DNA from: a virus
IMG/VR virus record: IMGVR_UViG_3300027902_000020
Span: 1-36,681 of that record
DNA length: 36,681 nucleotides
Direction: 5' to 3' (one strand)
A model generated the notes under the pieces. That model was not told where the DNA came from and did not search any database. It saw nothing but the letters and a program-made list of their open reading frames with translations. Below are positions 23,611-32,333 of this stretch, piece after piece. Position 1 is the stretch's first letter. Every line of letters begins with the position of its first letter. The translations under genes were made by a program, and so were the position numbers.

Positions 23611-25853
23611 TGTTTTACGATAGTTGACCATTCGTATGTTTTCTTCGCCCATTCTTTATTTCCAATGTCTCCGTTTTCTATCAGGTTTATATATTCCTCA
23701 TTATGTTGCGCGTCTCCGAAGGTCGCTTCCCTGTCGTACCATCTTTTGCAATCCGTATGAACTTTTCTGCATTGAACCGTCTCATATAGTGCGAAAGCGT
23801 CGGAAGTTGCCATTCTACATTCTGCCAGTTGTGCTTTAACCGCCGAAATACAGTGAATTTCTGCAAAGTCGGTACAATATGCGAATACACCCGCTTCAAG
23901 GTACTTTTTGGCTATCTCCCTATGGTTAATCATATATCCGCCCTCTGCGCGCCCCTCAGACACTAATAGATTGAATCTAGCGACCTGTGTTGCCTTCCAC
24001 GCCATCATTTCCTTGTTATCAGCTTGGAAGTCTGAAAATATCTCCCATCCGTAATACCAGGCTAACCTCCAAGGCTTATCCGGTTGCCTCTTGATGAGTT
24101 CCTCGAAGATGTCGAGCGTTGCGTCTAAGTGTCTATCTGGGGACGAGGTATTCAAAATAAGGTATTTGTTCTTTTCAACCTTTTCCTCAAATAAACTAGG
24201 ATCGACCCCATTTGGAATAACAACCACTTTGTCATCCGGTACATTCGGAAACAGTCTTCGGTGTGCCTTGCTCTTAACGAATATCTTGTCAATCTTTGCC
24301 ACTCTTTCGGGTGTGAATTCTTCTTTGGGAAGGACATCGTGCAGGTCTAGGAAAATCTTTGTAGAGTTTATCTTTATATCAACGGGTTTGGGGTGTCTCC
24401 AAATAATCGTCGCGTCCTGTTTGTCTTTGGGATTCCATTCCCAGAAAGGCTTGTATTGAACGCCGTCGTAGACCTTCGCACCTCCGCAGTTGTTATAAAC
24501 TGTCACATTCCAATCTTTTGAAAGACCTTTCGCGAGATTGATTACAGCTTCCTCGCTTCCGCCAATTCCGTCTTTCATCGCTACATCGGGATTCCAAATC
24601 TTTGAAGTGTATGAGCAATAGAATACAAGGTCTTTTCCGCTTGAGGTTTCTTTCACGAACGTAGCATTGTAAGCCGCGCACATCTTGGGGTGCTGTCTTA
24701 TCCTTGGGTCCATTTTGTCAAAGTACTTCTTTAGTTTCTTTTTATCTTTAATCTGCAAAATATCGCTTGTCGCTTTTTCAACTTTCTTGGTTATTTCAAA
24801 AACATCATTGAAAACTTTAGCCTTGTCTTGAATTCGTTTGTCCTTTGGAAACAGTCTTTTCAGTTCTTCCAGAATCTTAGTCGCCTTTTGGTATTCGCCC
24901 GTTTCAAGGTATATGTCCATCATCTGCATCAGGGGGTTGTAGTCGTAATCCCTGGGGTTATGGACAATCATCGTCATATCCGGTTTTGGTAATTGGAGTC
25001 CTATCTCTAGGAAATTGAGAGCCTGTTCAAATCTTCTGTCCTTTCTTAATGATTCACCTAGTTTGAAAAATGCGGCGGGATAAATCGGCCTCAACTCCAT
25101 TGCCCTGTATAAATAAGTCCGGTCTTCGGCCAAATCGCTTAGAACTAGGTAGGCTTGATACTTTTCTTCATCTGAACCGGAGACTTTCACGAACTTTTCA
25201 AACCATTCTATCGCTTTATCCGTGTTTCCCACCCCCCAGTTGGCGTTTGCCATCAAATAATAGCTCTTTGCTTCGGTTGGTTCGTCTTTTAACGCCGCTT
25301 CAGCAATTTCTAGGTTTCTTTTGGCATTCACTGTTGCTCTTTTCCCATCTGTTAGGTGCAAAACTTCTATTTCTTTTATAAAATAACTTTCTATTTCTCT
25401 ATTATTCTTAAAATCCTCGTGAACTCTGCCAACCCACTCGATGCATCCGTCATTTTTGACGATTCGGGTCTTTAAATGCTTTACAGTGCAATCTCCGTCA
25501 TTGAAATCATATAGGTAGAACATCACGCCACAGTCTATTGCCTGCTCCTTCATTTTTTCAATAACTTTCGGCAGGTGTTCTGCTCCTTTTAGGACATCAT
25601 CAGCATCGAGCCAAAGGATATACTCGCCTTTAGCGTGGGAAAAGTTGAAGTTCCTGGCCTTGGCGAAGTCATTTATCCAATTAAAATGAGACACATTCGC
25701 TCCGTACTTCTGACAGACTTCCTCGCACTTCTTGTTTTCTCCCGTGATTGTGATTTGAATATCTCCAACATACGGCGAAACATAAGAAAGGCATCTATCC
25801 AGGAGTTTAGCTTCCGCATCCGTGGCTTTAGTTATCATACAAAGGCTAAGCAT
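23586..25853 (-). CDS. GT2 - TPR - GT4 fusion glycosyltransferase
   Basis: 755 residues. Residues 1-150 are a GT2 domain (LCMITKATDAEAKLLDRC, ITGENKKCEEV, the WLDADDV motif at 81-87). Residues about 170-345 are TPR-like helical repeats (LEIAEAALKDEPTEAKSYYLMAN, YPAAFFKLGESLR). Residues about 395-755 are a GT4-like GT-B domain with a GGSEEAVINLAKGL N-terminus, IPNGVDP and a C-terminal EAGVFAYCTDFAEIHCISAVKA donor-site region. Such fusions can perform two successive sugar transfers on one chain. Overlaps its neighbours by eight and 25 bases. Confidence 0.85.
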   Translation of the reverse strand: MLSLCMITKATDAEAKLLDRCLSYVSPYVGDIQITITGENKKCEEVCQKYGANVSHFNWINDFAKARNFNFSHAKGEYILWLDADDVLKGAEHLPKVIEKMKEQAIDCGVMFYLYDFNDGDCTVKHLKTRIVKNDGCIEWVGRVHEDFKNNREIESYFIKEIEVLHLTDGKRATVNAKRNLEIAEAALKDEPTEAKSYYLMANANWGVGNTDKAIEWFEKFVKVSGSDEEKYQAYLVLSDLAEDRTYLYRAMELRPIYPAAFFKLGESLRKDRRFEQALNFLEIGLQLPKPDMTMIVHNPRDYDYNPLMQMMDIYLETGEYQKATKILEELKRLFPKDKRIQDKAKVFNDVFEITKKVEKATSDILQIKDKKKLKKYFDKMDPRIRQHPKMCAAYNATFVKETSSGKDLVFYCSYTSKIWNPDVAMKDGIGGSEEAVINLAKGLSKDWNVTVYNNCGGAKVYDGVQYKPFWEWNPKDKQDATIIWRHPKPVDIKINSTKIFLDLHDVLPKEEFTPERVAKIDKIFVKSKAHRRLFPNVPDDKVVVIPNGVDPSLFEEKVEKNKYLILNTSSPDRHLDATLDIFEELIKRQPDKPWRLAWYYGWEIFSDFQADNKEMMAWKATQVARFNLLVSEGRAEGGYMINHREIAKKYLEAGVFAYCTDFAEIHCISAVKAQLAECRMATSDAFALYETVQCRKVHTDCKRWYDREATFGDAQHNEEYINLIENGDIGNKEWAKKTYEWSTIVKQWQKLLET

Positions 25854-26034
25854 ATTTTTTGAATTCAGGACTTAAATGTTTTTTCGGTGTTTTCTTGAAA
25901 TTAGCAATCACCTCCTCCTTGGTGTCTCCAATTATATTTCTTTCGCCATCCACATTGTCTATGCAACTCCACAAGATGAAATATGGTTTATATGGATTGT
26001 TGTCTATTTTCTGGACAAGTGATTCTATTTTCAT
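25846..26034 (-). CDS. hypothetical protein, 62 aa
   Basis: Small alpha/beta protein (MKIESLVQKIDNNPYKPYFI; basic C-terminus). It overlaps both neighbours (eight and four bases), which supports it as a real gene coupled to the glycosyltransferase operon. Function unknown. Confidence 0.6.
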   Translation of the reverse strand: MKIESLVQKIDNNPYKPYFILWSCIDNVDGERNIIGDTKEEVIANFKKTPKKHLSPEFKKYA

Positions 26035-26390
26035 AGTTTTTCCGCTGCCCTAAAGACATTAAATTTTTTAAAGAACCATTGGCTTTCCGCCGCCCTTTCC
26101 GCATCTGTTCCGTGAAAGAACAATCTTCCTTGTTGGTGAAACTTCATCAGCTCGTCCATTGCCTTACTAAGCGTTTCGGGAATTGAACCCGTCAGTCGCA
26201 TCTCTTCCATTGCTGTATTGGTGTCTTCTTTCATTCTTCCAAACTTCTGGTCTGACAATCCCACTCTCTTTGCTCTCATAAACCCAACGAATCTATTGAA
26301 TTCTTCTGGGTTGTTTCTTATCCACGCCCTCACGCACGCCTCTATGGCTTCGCGCCGTGCTATCGGATTTGTGTCTTGTCCTTTACCCAT
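26031..26390 (-). CDS. hypothetical protein, 119 aa
   Basis: Helical, charged protein with a clear ATG at 26390. Residues 9-30 (ARREAIEACVRAWIRNNPEEF) form an amphipathic helix; the remainder has Q/K/R-rich helices and an HGTD turn. It is the gene after the major capsid protein, so it may be a capsid or maturation accessory protein, but nothing proves this. Confidence 0.6.
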   Translation of the reverse strand: MGKGQDTNPIARREAIEACVRAWIRNNPEEFNRFVGFMRAKRVGLSDQKFGRMKEDTNTAMEEMRLTGSIPETLSKAMDELMKFHQQGRLFFHGTDAERAAESQWFFKKFNVFRAAEKL

Positions 26391-26396
26391 TTGCCT

Positions 26397-26483
26397 TCAA
26401 ACCTGCGGATAGGCGGTTTGACGACCCATCCGAGGCAAATTAAATTGTTTAACTTGTATCCTTAAGTTAGGAGAAATCCTAAC
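26397..26483 (-). other. two stem-loops after the capsid gene
   Basis: A perfect 7-bp stem with a tetraloop (26466-26472/26477-26483) covers the last capsid codons; a second perfect 7-bp stem with an 11-base loop lies at 26397-26403/26415-26421 in the intergenic region. Neither is followed by a T-run. They may stabilise or delimit the capsid mRNA. Confidence 0.45.
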
Positions 26484-28070
26484 GCATAGTAGTTGCTGTT
26501 CGCGTTCTTGTATTCTACCGTGAACTTTCCAACGACTGCGCGCTGATCGTAATCGCCGGATCGTGCCAAACCTGTGTCAATCATCGGTCTCTGAAGGAAA
26601 GCGATGCCTAACTTGTCTGGGTTGATAGCGAGAACTCTGTGCGTGGTGTCGCCGGATTGATAGATATAGCGGTGAGCGTGGACTTGCAATTTTCCAAATC
26701 CCGTTTCGACAATTTGTTAATCCTCTTGCGAGGTGCTAGGTCATTTCTGCCTAACTCTCACGATGTCGCGTGAGGTCGGACTATATCATCACCAAATCTT
26801 TCATTTAGTGCTTGACGTATAGTCTCTGAGGATTCATTTCGGTTTAATGTTTTAATCTCGACAAGTATATCTATTTCTCTAGGAGTGTATGCCATTGTGA
26901 TGGGATGCCCCTTGCTGTTCTTCCATCTCTTCATCTTGTTCCGGTTTAGAATATACTCTTCTAACAATTCAGCCTGCTTTTTTTTCCCGATTAAGTATTC
27001 TCTCAGTGTTTGAATTGTTTTTAATACCGACTTATAACCATCTATCCTTATTTGTTTGCAGGGCTTGCTCCATTTCCCGTTTGCCACTCTTACGTCTGGT
27101 TTTCTGTGGGTGTAGTGTTTCGCAACTCCGATTACTTCCAGTATTCTGTTGCATTCTGTAATAATCTCTTCGTTGGAATTTACTATGCAAATGAATGGGG
27201 TTAGCCTTACGTGTTCGTGATGTTTATAAGTTTGCATTGAGATTGTTCCCTCGCCGTCTATTATGCCAGCGAGCCAACCAAAATGTCTTTCCTGCTGATT
27301 ATCCATTGGTTCATCCATAATGTTTTCACCTTATAGGTAATTATGGTTTTAAGAGTTTCCAGCATTTGGTCAAGTTTTAGATGTGCTCGATTAGTTAACA
27401 CATCGACTGCCAACACAACTTCCTTGACATTCGTCCCTGTGACAACATTGGTTGTTTTGTTGGTGAAGTCATCTGTCTTATCTTTGAGAACTTTTCCAAG
27501 GAAGAGGTCGGTGGCCACATCGCCGTTCGACTGGTTCCAGCATTCTGCTTGCAATCCTTTGAGGATAGAAGCTGACCATACTGTACCAGAGTTCATAGCG
27601 GTGTAGGTATTTGCCGTACTGATTCCTTGAAGAATTCCACGGAATTTCGGAGCCGTTCCAGAAGCACCCGTGACGAGTGTTGCTCTCACAACATCGAATT
27701 CAGCGGCATTGTGCCAATCAACCATGGCTTTGGCGGTCTGGCGAGCCAGTTCGTTTTCGCTATGGTAGTGGTCAAGGAGCTGTTGAGTTTTGGTAACCTG
27801 GAATGGAATTGCAATATTCTCTATGAGGTTCGTGTCGCGAGAAGGAGCTGTTCGAGTAACTGAGGTGTAATCCGTATCTTCGGCTACGGCTGCTGTAGCA
27901 GCGGTGCGATATGTGTCGGTGAGGGTGCTGTGGATTGTGTCCGTAGCAGAACCCTTCGGCAACATATTGAAGATAGAGCTTTCCTGGGCGGTGAGGTACT
28001 CAATGAGACCTAATACATCTTCTTTGCGAGACGCATCTCCGTAAGAGGTGAAAATATTTGCTGATGCCAT
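26462..28070 (-). CDS. major capsid protein, SU10/DUF5309 type, split by an intron
   Basis: Join of exon 1 (28070 down to 27398) and exon 2 (26709 down to 26462), giving 921 bases and 306 residues. Exon 1 holds the HK97-fold N-terminal arm and core (ESSIFNMLPKGS, ARQTAKAMVDWHNAAE). Exon 2 begins ETGFGKLQVHAHRY and ends AYALGF-like strand SNYYALGF. Without splicing, the reading frame runs into the intron and stops at 27261. Splicing restores VDVFETGFGK, the counterpart of the VDVYESDFG strand of this capsid family, and the QRPMIDTGLARSGD segment (family LRPF...LAKTGD). Codon 225 is the split one. Confidence 0.9.
26710..27397 (-). mobile_element. group I intron in the capsid gene, 688 bases
   Basis: Minus strand. 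P1: exon GAUGUGU (27404-27398) with intron GCACAUC (27386-27380), ending in the required U-G pair. P10: intron UCGA (27390-27387) with exon-2 UCGA (26709-26706). P3: CUUGAC (27374-27369)/GUCAAG (26816-26811). P4: UGCUG/CAGCA (27364-27360, 27297-27293). P5: CCAUAAU/AUUAUGG. P6: GGA/UCC. P7: GACUAUA (26824-26818)/UAUAGUC (26785-26779). P8: CACUAAAU/AUUUGGUG. P9: CUCACG/CGUGAG. The 3' end is G at 26710 (omega G). The AUAUAGUCC stretch is the textbook P7 3' strand. All elements agree with one fold. Confidence 0.92.
26758..27318 (-). CDS. LAGLIDADG homing endonuclease inside the intron
   Basis: 186 residues with the motif GWLAGIIDGEGTISM (residues 14-28), a good LAGLIDADG helix plus first catalytic acid, and a helical C-terminal region. 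One motif is visible, so the protein would act as a dimer. The start lies in P5 and the stop after P7-P9, so the frame overlaps the intron core: the last 20 residues are encoded by P7, P3, P8 and P7. Cuts intronless capsid alleles and drives intron spread (known of the family). Frame differs from the capsid exons. Confidence 0.92.
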   Translation of the reverse strand: MDEPMDNQQERHFGWLAGIIDGEGTISMQTYKHHEHVRLTPFICIVNSNEEIITECNRILEVIGVAKHYTHRKPDVRVANGKWSKPCKQIRIDGYKSVLKTIQTLREYLIGKKKQAELLEEYILNRNKMKRWKNSKGHPITMAYTPREIDILVEIKTLNRNESSETIRQALNERFGDDIVRPHATS

Positions 28071-28081
28071 CTATGTGAAAG

Positions 28082-28693
28082 CTAAATAGCTCCCATCTTT
28101 TTCACGAGTTCGATTTTTTCGTTCTCGTTTAAGCCTACGGTTCTTGCCTTATCGACAAGACCTTGGACTTCTTTCCGTTCGGGAGCAGATAGCCTGTTTT
28201 TACTTTCTACAACTGTTTTTTCCTTTTTAGAGGCTTCCACTGCACCCACATATTCTTTTACTTTTTCCCAAGCATCTGGGAGTGAGAGCCCATCGGCTTT
28301 GGCCACCGACCTGACAAGGTCTAAATGTTCCTTAGCTTCGGGCTTCTCATAGACGAAATCACGTTCGGTGACGGCTTGTTCCAGTCCTGATACTTTAGTC
28401 ATAAGTTGCTCCAGGTCAGCCTTCGCTGGTTTAGGAGCCTCTTTGACTTCTTTCTTTCCAACGAAAGAGGATAGATTCTTATAATGCTTTTCAGCATCAG
28501 CGTCGTCTTTGAATGTGCGTCCAGAGATTTCCTCAAGTTTAAGGGTGAATGCGGATTTGCCTCCAACATCCTCGGCTCCTGGCTCTTGAGGGGTCTCTGT
28601 GTCCGGTTGGGATTCAGAATCTTCGAAGAGATTCTCAATTCCCTCGTCCTTGGATTCCTCTTGGTCGTCGGTTTCTAAGGGTTTGTTGTCCAT
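28082..28693 (-). CDS. scaffold protein
   Basis: 203 residues, very acidic N-terminal half (DDQEESKDEGIENLFEDSES), alanine/lysine-rich helical C-terminal half ending EKIELVKKMGAI. This two-part composition and position directly before the major capsid gene are typical of phage scaffolds that guide procapsid assembly and are then removed. No protease motif is visible in the window. Confidence 0.8.
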   Translation of the reverse strand: MDNKPLETDDQEESKDEGIENLFEDSESQPDTETPQEPGAEDVGGKSAFTLKLEEISGRTFKDDADAEKHYKNLSSFVGKKEVKEAPKPAKADLEQLMTKVSGLEQAVTERDFVYEKPEAKEHLDLVRSVAKADGLSLPDAWEKVKEYVGAVEASKKEKTVVESKNRLSAPERKEVQGLVDKARTVGLNENEKIELVKKMGAI

Positions 28694-28712
28694 TTTGATA
28701 AAAAGTTAAGGG

Positions 28713-28976
28713 TTAATAAGCGTCAGGTCGACCTTCCTGGCGATCCCTATCCAATCGACGAAAGATGCTCTCCTCTTCGGATGGCAATTCATCGACTGCG
28801 TAGGCTGTGTTAAATATATCTGAAATCCATTTCTCAATGATTACTCTGGCTGTTTTCTTGGCGGTGAACTCTTCGTAGCTGGTTGAGTCCAGTTCTACCT
28901 GCCTAATTAAATCCGCCAATGCCAAGAGGGCGTCTTTGTTGTCTGTTAGGAATTTCTTGGCGGTTTCTTTTTTCAT
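28713..28976 (-). CDS. hypothetical protein, 87 aa
   Basis: Helical soluble protein with acidic C-terminal end (VDELPSEEESIFRRLDRDRQ). It overlaps the portal gene by four bases (ATGA) and lies 19 bases before the scaffold. Small helical proteins between portal and scaffold occur in podoviruses but their function is generally unclear. Confidence 0.6.
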   Translation of the reverse strand: MKKETAKKFLTDNKDALLALADLIRQVELDSTSYEEFTAKKTARVIIEKWISDIFNTAYAVDELPSEEESIFRRLDRDRQEGRPDAY

Positions 28977-30913
28977 CTAACTGGTGTTGGTGAAAGATTG
29001 GCTTCAGTTGGCATTCCCTGCGTAGCGGGCTGGGGATTCTGCTGGGTTGCTTGCATTGGCTGTCCGGTTGTTCCCGGCATCACTGGATTTTGGGATGGCT
29101 GCAGTCCAGCTTGAGCCTCTATCTGCCTTTGGATGTCAGGCGGAGCGTCTTTGTAATTCAGGCTTTCGGATGGTGATTTTCCTTGTTGCGTTTGGGGTTG
29201 CATCTTCTGAACCATTTTTTCCGCATCTAGTCCGAGTGTGTCGAATATTTCACGAGCCACTCCATCCACAGGCATTCCCAATCCTCCTAAAATATTCATT
29301 GCTTGAATTAGCTGATTGACCATCACACCTTTATTTATCTGTTCGTCACCGATTTCTATGTCTATGTCGAACTCAGTGTTAAATAAGTCTTTGCGAAGTT
29401 CCGGGAATCTATCTTCTCCATATTGAGCCATTTCGGTAGCCAGTTTTTCAATTTCCATCTCCTGTTCCTGCTCGAACTTTTGGATGGCCGCGTTGGCGTC
29501 ATCAATGCTAGTGAGGGGTGTCCTTGCCAGAAAGTCGGCGAACTCTTTTTCCTTTTTCTCATAAATAACCGCTTTGGCCAGTTCTCTGTCAAGTTCCCTT
29601 AGGGCGTCTACACTTCCGGTAATTCTAACTATTTCTCCATTCTTGATTGTATCCCTGATAATGGGGATTAGTTTTTCTTCGAGAACCTTTTTAAGATTAA
29701 GGAAGATTCCCTCCATAATCAGATTGTATCCCTTCGATGTTCCGCGCTCTTGAATCAGGGCATTGGTGGCTGGCTGTTGGGCAGCTTGTTCATCTGTTAT
29801 TTGAGTCTGCGTAACTCTTTGTCCCCACAGGTAAGCCTGCTCTTCGTCTTTATAACTTGATGGATCAACTGTTCCGGTGTCTAGTCTGGTTATGTCTCCT
29901 TCCTGTGAGGTCTTAATTGCTCCGGTTGAAAAGAGTCTCTTGAGTTGTTGCGGGGTGATGTTTCCTCTCACCTCCCAAAGACCAGCCTGGGCTATGCGCG
30001 CCGTGTTTAATCTGATATTTATAATCTCGTTCAAGTATGTCTGAATCTGAAACAACACCTCTGGCACTCCTCGTCCATCGAATCTATTGACCAAATCTCT
30101 AAACTTAAACTCTTGATAAGGATGACCTTTTGTTTCTTCCATTTTGTGAACGATGTACGAATTGCCATTGCTTGAATAGCAAACTTTCCCATAGACATAA
30201 TCTTCGTCCTTTTCGTTTTCAGTGAAGACAAACTTCGGAAAGTATCCATAGCGTTCATAGACTTCGACATAAGGAATTTGAGTGTTCTGTCCTCCTTGCA
30301 TATCAAGTCCTGTTCTATCTAGGCTCTTTGAACCCTTTACTTCTTCTTTGTTGTTCCAGTCATAGGCCTTAAATTCCGGCAAAGTCAAAAGATTTCTTTC
30401 AATCACTGGCGTTTCGTCTAGGTTTGGCGCGGTTGGGTCGACAGTCATATTCAAGCGGTCAACTACCCTCAATTTCATCTCTCCGCTTTCTTTCCATACT
30501 TTTAGAAAAGCCGTTCCGTCAATGACTATGCTTCGCAAAAGGTCATTCAGTTTCTTTCCAAAATGAATCTTGTTTAGGTAGTATCGCAAAACATATCTGA
30601 ATATTTGAGCGACTTTGTATGAATCAGGCTTCTTGGCTTTGACTTCGATGTCCTTGGTGTCTATGTCTATGTTCTTGAGAACTGTTTCGACTGTCCATTC
30701 AGTGAAAGGAATAAATATCTTCTTCCGGCCGGTCTGGGGGTCTCGTTCTTCTTCAAACACTCCGAAATAGTTTCTTCTGGCTCTTTTAACCGCCCGTTGC
30801 CCGTCATAAAAAAACTCGTCCGTAACATAGGCTTGGTCTGATTGCCATTCAGATAATTCGTCTTTGAGAATCGCTATGGCTTTTTGTTCCCCCGTTGTGG
30901 GTTGGTATGTCAT
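28973..30913 (-). CDS. portal protein
   Basis: About 646 residues from the ATG at 30913; a GTG at 30925 overlaps the terminase stop and is an alternative. N-terminal clip/wing region with YDGQRAVKRARRNYFGVFEEE, then VDRLNMTVDPTAPN, a VRGNITPQQLKRLFSTGAIKTSQ segment, and a long helical stem (about residues 380-560). The length and long helical C-terminal barrel fit the P22-like portals of podoviruses. The last 60 residues are a Q/P-rich disordered tail, as in many portals. Confidence 0.85.
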   Translation of the reverse strand: MTYQPTTGEQKAIAILKDELSEWQSDQAYVTDEFFYDGQRAVKRARRNYFGVFEEERDPQTGRKKIFIPFTEWTVETVLKNIDIDTKDIEVKAKKPDSYKVAQIFRYVLRYYLNKIHFGKKLNDLLRSIVIDGTAFLKVWKESGEMKLRVVDRLNMTVDPTAPNLDETPVIERNLLTLPEFKAYDWNNKEEVKGSKSLDRTGLDMQGGQNTQIPYVEVYERYGYFPKFVFTENEKDEDYVYGKVCYSSNGNSYIVHKMEETKGHPYQEFKFRDLVNRFDGRGVPEVLFQIQTYLNEIINIRLNTARIAQAGLWEVRGNITPQQLKRLFSTGAIKTSQEGDITRLDTGTVDPSSYKDEEQAYLWGQRVTQTQITDEQAAQQPATNALIQERGTSKGYNLIMEGIFLNLKKVLEEKLIPIIRDTIKNGEIVRITGSVDALRELDRELAKAVIYEKKEKEFADFLARTPLTSIDDANAAIQKFEQEQEMEIEKLATEMAQYGEDRFPELRKDLFNTEFDIDIEIGDEQINKGVMVNQLIQAMNILGGLGMPVDGVAREIFDTLGLDAEKMVQKMQPQTQQGKSPSESLNYKDAPPDIQRQIEAQAGLQPSQNPVMPGTTGQPMQATQQNPQPATQGMPTEANLSPTPVR

Positions 30914-30918
30914 ATTGT

Positions 30919-32088
30919 TCACCAATCTGTTTGTGCAAAATTTTCAAATCTTACATCTTGAGTTGGTTGGTTTGTATATAAAGCGTATCGTAGGGCATCT
31001 AAAGCGTGGTCATTCTCTTTCACTGGCTTCTCTGGTTCATTGTTCTCTGGTTTCTTGTCCGGGTATCGGTAGGTCTCCAGCTCCCAGATTAGGTTCTTGC
31101 AGTCGGGATGGATGTGGATTCTTCCTTGCTTAAATAATTCTCTAATGTGGTCAATCCCCGCAACAATGTCTTTACTAACTTCTCGGCAATTAAGACCCGC
31201 TCTATTAAGTATTGCAATTCGGTCTGGTTCGGCGGGATCGGGGTAGACTTTGGTAGATTTGTATAGCCGTGCTTGTTCACTTATTTGTTCGGTGGTTTGT
31301 TTGGATTTATACCACTCTTCTCTTATCCAGTTATGTGAGTCCGAATCTATTTTAATAGGAATGATTGCCGCCGGATTTGTATATCCAAAGTCGATTCCAA
31401 GGATTGTGTCTGTAAATGTTTCCGGGAAGTCTGTGGTGACGTGCTTTTCTCTGCTAAATTCCTTATAAACTAATCCTTCTGTTTTTCTAAAGTCCGCCAA
31501 ATACTCTTGGGCGAATCTGTCTTCCGGTATTTCTTTTTTAGCTTTGTCTAATTCCTCAATTGGAAGATGAGGATTATCGTAGCTTGTAAAATGAAAACTC
31601 TTGTAGTCTTTGTCTTCTTGTTCTTTATTGTATAAATCGTAGAAGTGGTTGAATCCTTTTGGGGTTGAGATGAACATCACCTTCCCCTTGGTGTCCGTAA
31701 GTGTTGGACGAATTACCTCTTCCCAGTTCACCCAGAAGTTTCTCATCATTGCTATTTCATCTATCACAATGAAATCAAATGACTGTCCCCGGAGCGTTTC
31801 AACTGCTTCCCATCCCCTTAGGTAAATCATTTGCTTGCCAATTCTTATCTCCAGCCTCGACCCATTAAACTCCGCCATCTCAAATTCTTTCTTTAACATT
31901 TCCCACGCTATGTCTCTTGCTTGCTGATAGGTCGGAGCTATATAAGCTATTCTTACCTTTCCAGCGGCAATCTTTGCGGCTATTTCTTTTACAGCCAGAG
32001 TGGTCTTGCCAAAACGACGACCGCAATTGATAACCCTAAACCGACTCTTGTCCCTCGCTATTGTTGCTTGTGCTGGATGCAATGCCAT
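30919..32088 (-). CDS. terL: large terminase subunit
   Basis: 389 residues. ATPase: CGRRFGKTT (Walker A, 22-30) and FIVIDEIA (Walker B, 106-113). Nuclease: GIDFGYTN (231-238) with Asp233, and DHALDAL (360-366) with the last metal-binding Asp. The order and distances are normal for a short TerL of the podovirus kind. It packages DNA into the procapsid through the portal, whose gene follows at once. Overlaps TerS by 53 bases. Confidence 0.97.
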   Translation of the reverse strand: MALHPAQATIARDKSRFRVINCGRRFGKTTLAVKEIAAKIAAGKVRIAYIAPTYQQARDIAWEMLKKEFEMAEFNGSRLEIRIGKQMIYLRGWEAVETLRGQSFDFIVIDEIAMMRNFWVNWEEVIRPTLTDTKGKVMFISTPKGFNHFYDLYNKEQEDKDYKSFHFTSYDNPHLPIEELDKAKKEIPEDRFAQEYLADFRKTEGLVYKEFSREKHVTTDFPETFTDTILGIDFGYTNPAAIIPIKIDSDSHNWIREEWYKSKQTTEQISEQARLYKSTKVYPDPAEPDRIAILNRAGLNCREVSKDIVAGIDHIRELFKQGRIHIHPDCKNLIWELETYRYPDKKPENNEPEKPVKENDHALDALRYALYTNQPTQDVRFENFAQTDW

Positions 32089-32326
32089 TTTGTTCTGCTA
32101 ATTCTGGTTCAACTCTAATTATGATGGGTCGTCCTCCCTCTCCGGTCAGTTCGGTTGGAATCATCCTTGTAAATGCTTTCCCCAATTGTTCCGTCGCCCA
32201 CATTCGATCTTTCTTATCTTCTCCCTCGAGCATCTCTTTTAGAAATGCAAAGAATGGTTCAGATAATGCCGCGTATCTGTCCCTTATTCTAATCTCTTCG
32301 TATTTTCCCTTTCTGCCCGTTTTCAT
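32036..32326 (-). CDS. terS: small terminase subunit (likely)
   Basis: 96 residues: a helical, basic N-terminal part (MKTGRKGKYEEIRIRDRYAA), helices to about residue 60 and a disordered, S/N/E-rich C-terminus. It has no clear HTH, but size, position directly before TerL, and the overlap fit a small terminase that recognises packaging DNA. Family match not certain. Confidence 0.6.
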   Translation of the reverse strand: MKTGRKGKYEEIRIRDRYAALSEPFFAFLKEMLEGEDKKDRMWATEQLGKAFTRMIPTELTGEGGRPIIIRVEPELAEQNGIASSTSNNSEGQESV

Positions 32327-32333
32327 TGATGCG

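Noticed and set aside
27261-27397. Capsid reading frame running on to 27261
   Set aside because: This is read-through of the intron; the tail after codon 224 does not fit the capsid family.
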